64,000 bases of DNA, taken from Saccharicrinis sp963675435. GTDB taxonomy: Bacteria; Bacteroidota; Bacteroidia; Bacteroidales; Marinilabiliaceae. Location of the stretch: NCBI GenBank assembly GCA_963675435.1, contig OY776216.1, positions 4,526,001 through 4,590,000 on the forward strand. The letters are read 5' to 3'. The position numbers were made by a program, and so were the translations under genes. Shown in pieces: positions 62,559 to 64,000 of the stretch; position 1 is the first letter of the stretch, and the number at the start of each line of letters is the position of its first letter. Below the pieces are notes generated by a model, which saw only the letters and a list, made by a program, of their open reading frames with translations, was not told the DNA's origin and did not search any database.

Positions 62559-64000
62559 TTAGCGAGCTAAATTTAGTTTAAATCCGAACACAGAACCTTT
62601 TCCGGGAGAACTTACAATACTTAGTTCTCCCCCATTTTTTTCGATAAATTCTTTAGTTAGCGCTAAACCTAATCCATTTCCTGTTTCCCTATCAGTGCTC
62701 GGTAAAAATTCACCGCCTGATGCATTTAATATCCTTTGTACCAACGTTGAATCCATCCCTACTCCATTATCGCAAACTTCTATTTTAACTTTTGAGCAAT
62801 TTATAATCACATTTATCTCAATCGTTCCTTGATTAGGAGTAAACTTAATTGCATTTGATAATAAATTCCTGATCACTGTTTTAACCATTGCTTTATCTGC
62901 TTCGACCATAGTATTACCAACAGCAGCAGTTTTTACAACAACATCTTTAATCTCAGCATAGGGTAAAATTAAATTCACATTTTCATTTATCAAACTGGTA
63001 AGACTAAAGGATTCAGGATTGTAATGTATATTTCCTAACTGTGATTTAGACCAATTTAAGAGGTTATCCATTAAATGAAAAGTATTGGTTGCCGATTCAT
63101 TTAATGAATCCAACGATTTAGATATCATCTCTTTATCTAATTCATCAATTTGATTAGATAGTAGCCTTATTAAATTGCGAAACCAATATAATGGATTTCG
63201 AAGTTCATGGGATATGATACTGAATAATTTAACTTGCTGATCTTTCGTAGTGCGTAATTTCCTATTAAGCTTGTCTAGTTCATTATTTTTCTGAGTAATA
63301 CTATCATTTAGTTTCGCTAATTTAATGTTTGCATTCTTTTTATTCAAGAATCTGCCATACATTATCAACACCAGAGCTATTAGCAAACATGTAATAATGA
63401 TAGCAAACAGAATTACTAAATTCTTCCGTTTAATTCTTAATTCCTTAATCTGATTTTCTTGTTTTAAGACCTCATTTTCCCGGTTTTTCAGGTTCACTTT
63501 ATATTCTGTTTGCAATTCTGCAATTTTTTTGTTGGTTTCAAGATTAAGAATTTCATCCTTGATAAATGAATGCTCTTTATAAAATTCAAATGCTTTTTGA
63601 TACTCCTCTTTCAATGCATATACTTCAGATAAAATAAGGTAGAAATCAGATGCATTGGATTTTATATCTTCCTTTTTGGCAATAGCTAGTCCTGCATTAC
63701 AATATATAATGGCCTGATTATAATCTTTACTTTTCTTGTAGATATTAGACAATAACAAATATACTCTTGATTCACCTATTGCATAACCTATTGATTTAGA
63801 ATACACCAATGCCTCCTTGTAATTTTGGATTGCCAGATAATCGTTTTCTTCCTTTTCATAGATCAATCCTTTTCCATAAATATTTTTTACAATGCCTTTA
63901 GCATAGCCCACCTGCTTGCAATAAACGTAGGACTGATCAAAACATACCATAGCTGAATCGTAACGATGCAGATCGTAATATACCTCCCCAATATTTTTTA
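62559..64000 (-). CDS. TPR sensor histidine kinase (partial, N-terminus outside window)
   Basis: The frame is open to the window edge, so the true start lies beyond it. The visible part has several tetratricopeptide repeats (about 170 residues), a membrane helix (LVILFAIIITCLLIALVLIM) and a coiled coil. The H-box (FSIISHELRNPLYWF) and the ATPase boxes (NLLSNAIKFTPNQG, DNGVGM, GNGLGLALTKEF) follow. It lacks a receiver domain here. Such periplasmic-TPR kinases are frequent in Bacteroidota, and the signal is unknown. Confidence 0.9.
   Translation of the reverse strand, partial: KNIGEVYYDLHRYDSAMVCFDQSYVYCKQVGYAKGIVKNIYGKGLIYEKEENDYLAIQNYKEALVYSKSIGYAIGESRVYLLLSNIYKKSKDYNQAIIYCNAGLAIAKKEDIKSNASDFYLILSEVYALKEEYQKAFEFYKEHSFIKDEILNLETNKKIAELQTEYKVNLKNRENEVLKQENQIKELRIKRKNLVILFAIIITCLLIALVLIMYGRFLNKKNANIKLAKLNDSITQKNNELDKLNRKLRTTKDQQVKLFSIISHELRNPLYWFRNLIRLLSNQIDELDKEMISKSLDSLNESATNTFHLMDNLLNWSKSQLGNIHYNPESFSLTSLINENVNLILPYAEIKDVVVKTAAVGNTMVEADKAMVKTVIRNLLSNAIKFTPNQGTIEINVIINCSKVKIEVCDNGVGMDSTLVQRILNASGGEFLPSTDRETGNGLGLALTKEFIEKNGGELSIVSSPGKGSVFGFKLNLAR

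Overview
The window comes from a low-GC member of the Bacteroidota, most likely of the Bacteroidales/Marinilabiliales type. Signs of this are promoters of the phylum's form (TTTG, about 19-20 bases, TAnnTTTG), a type IX secretion sorting tail, TonB-dependent and BamA-like outer-membrane proteins, DUF4199 and DUF2061 proteins, and the form of the SRP RNA.

Bases 1-32,800 and 58,300-64,000 look like ordinary chromosome. The left part starts with a cut-off trpB and a split ThrE-type exporter. A sulfur block follows: CobA-HemD fusion, Met8-like protein, DUF2061, cysI, cysJ, cysK, an Rrf2 regulator without cysteines, and a MetY-type sulfhydrylase. Together these make siroheme, reduce sulfite and fix sulfide into cysteine and homocysteine. 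Next are miaA, a polyprenyl-phosphate-type glycosyltransferase, the SRP RNA, eight tRNA genes with a tandem duplication, and a probable small RNA. Then come an acyltransferase/ACP/acyl-activating fusion, a TonB receptor, a heme-PQQ dehydrogenase and a respiratory sulfur module (octaheme cytochrome, cytochrome b, two YeeE/YedE proteins, one with a rhodanese-like domain lacking its cysteine). The right end holds a GFA protein, an ECF sigma factor with a likely partner, yebC, an LplT-like transporter and a cut-off TPR histidine kinase.

Bases 32,800-58,300 are accessory DNA. They hold 515-bp tandem repeats, an intact IS21-family element with a 7-bp target duplication, the 3' half of a tyrosine recombinase, and then an integron-like cassette array (about 38,913-55,586). 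In eight cases the 9-bp GTTRRRY-type core that opens a cassette is the reverse complement of the RYYYAAC-type core that starts the attC-like palindrome closing the same cassette (seven perfect, one with a single mismatch). All cassette genes point the same way. No intact integrase of the array is present, so it is formally a cluster of attC sites lacking an integrase. Three attC sites are interrupted immediately after the R'' core: two by copies of an IS91-like element and one by an IS110-family element.

The first, unusually large cassette (6 kb) carries a candidate defence-type operon (WYL regulator, unknown 351-residue protein, small membrane-anchored protein, DUF1232/TerB-like protein). 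It also carries a run of repeats with an exact 21-bp period that encodes a heptad-repeat microprotein, and a pair of hairpins with covarying stems. Three later cassettes share a 178-bp leader repeat. The array ends in a group II intron reverse-transcriptase gene interrupted by five short insertions of 50-101 bp, at least three of them related to each other.
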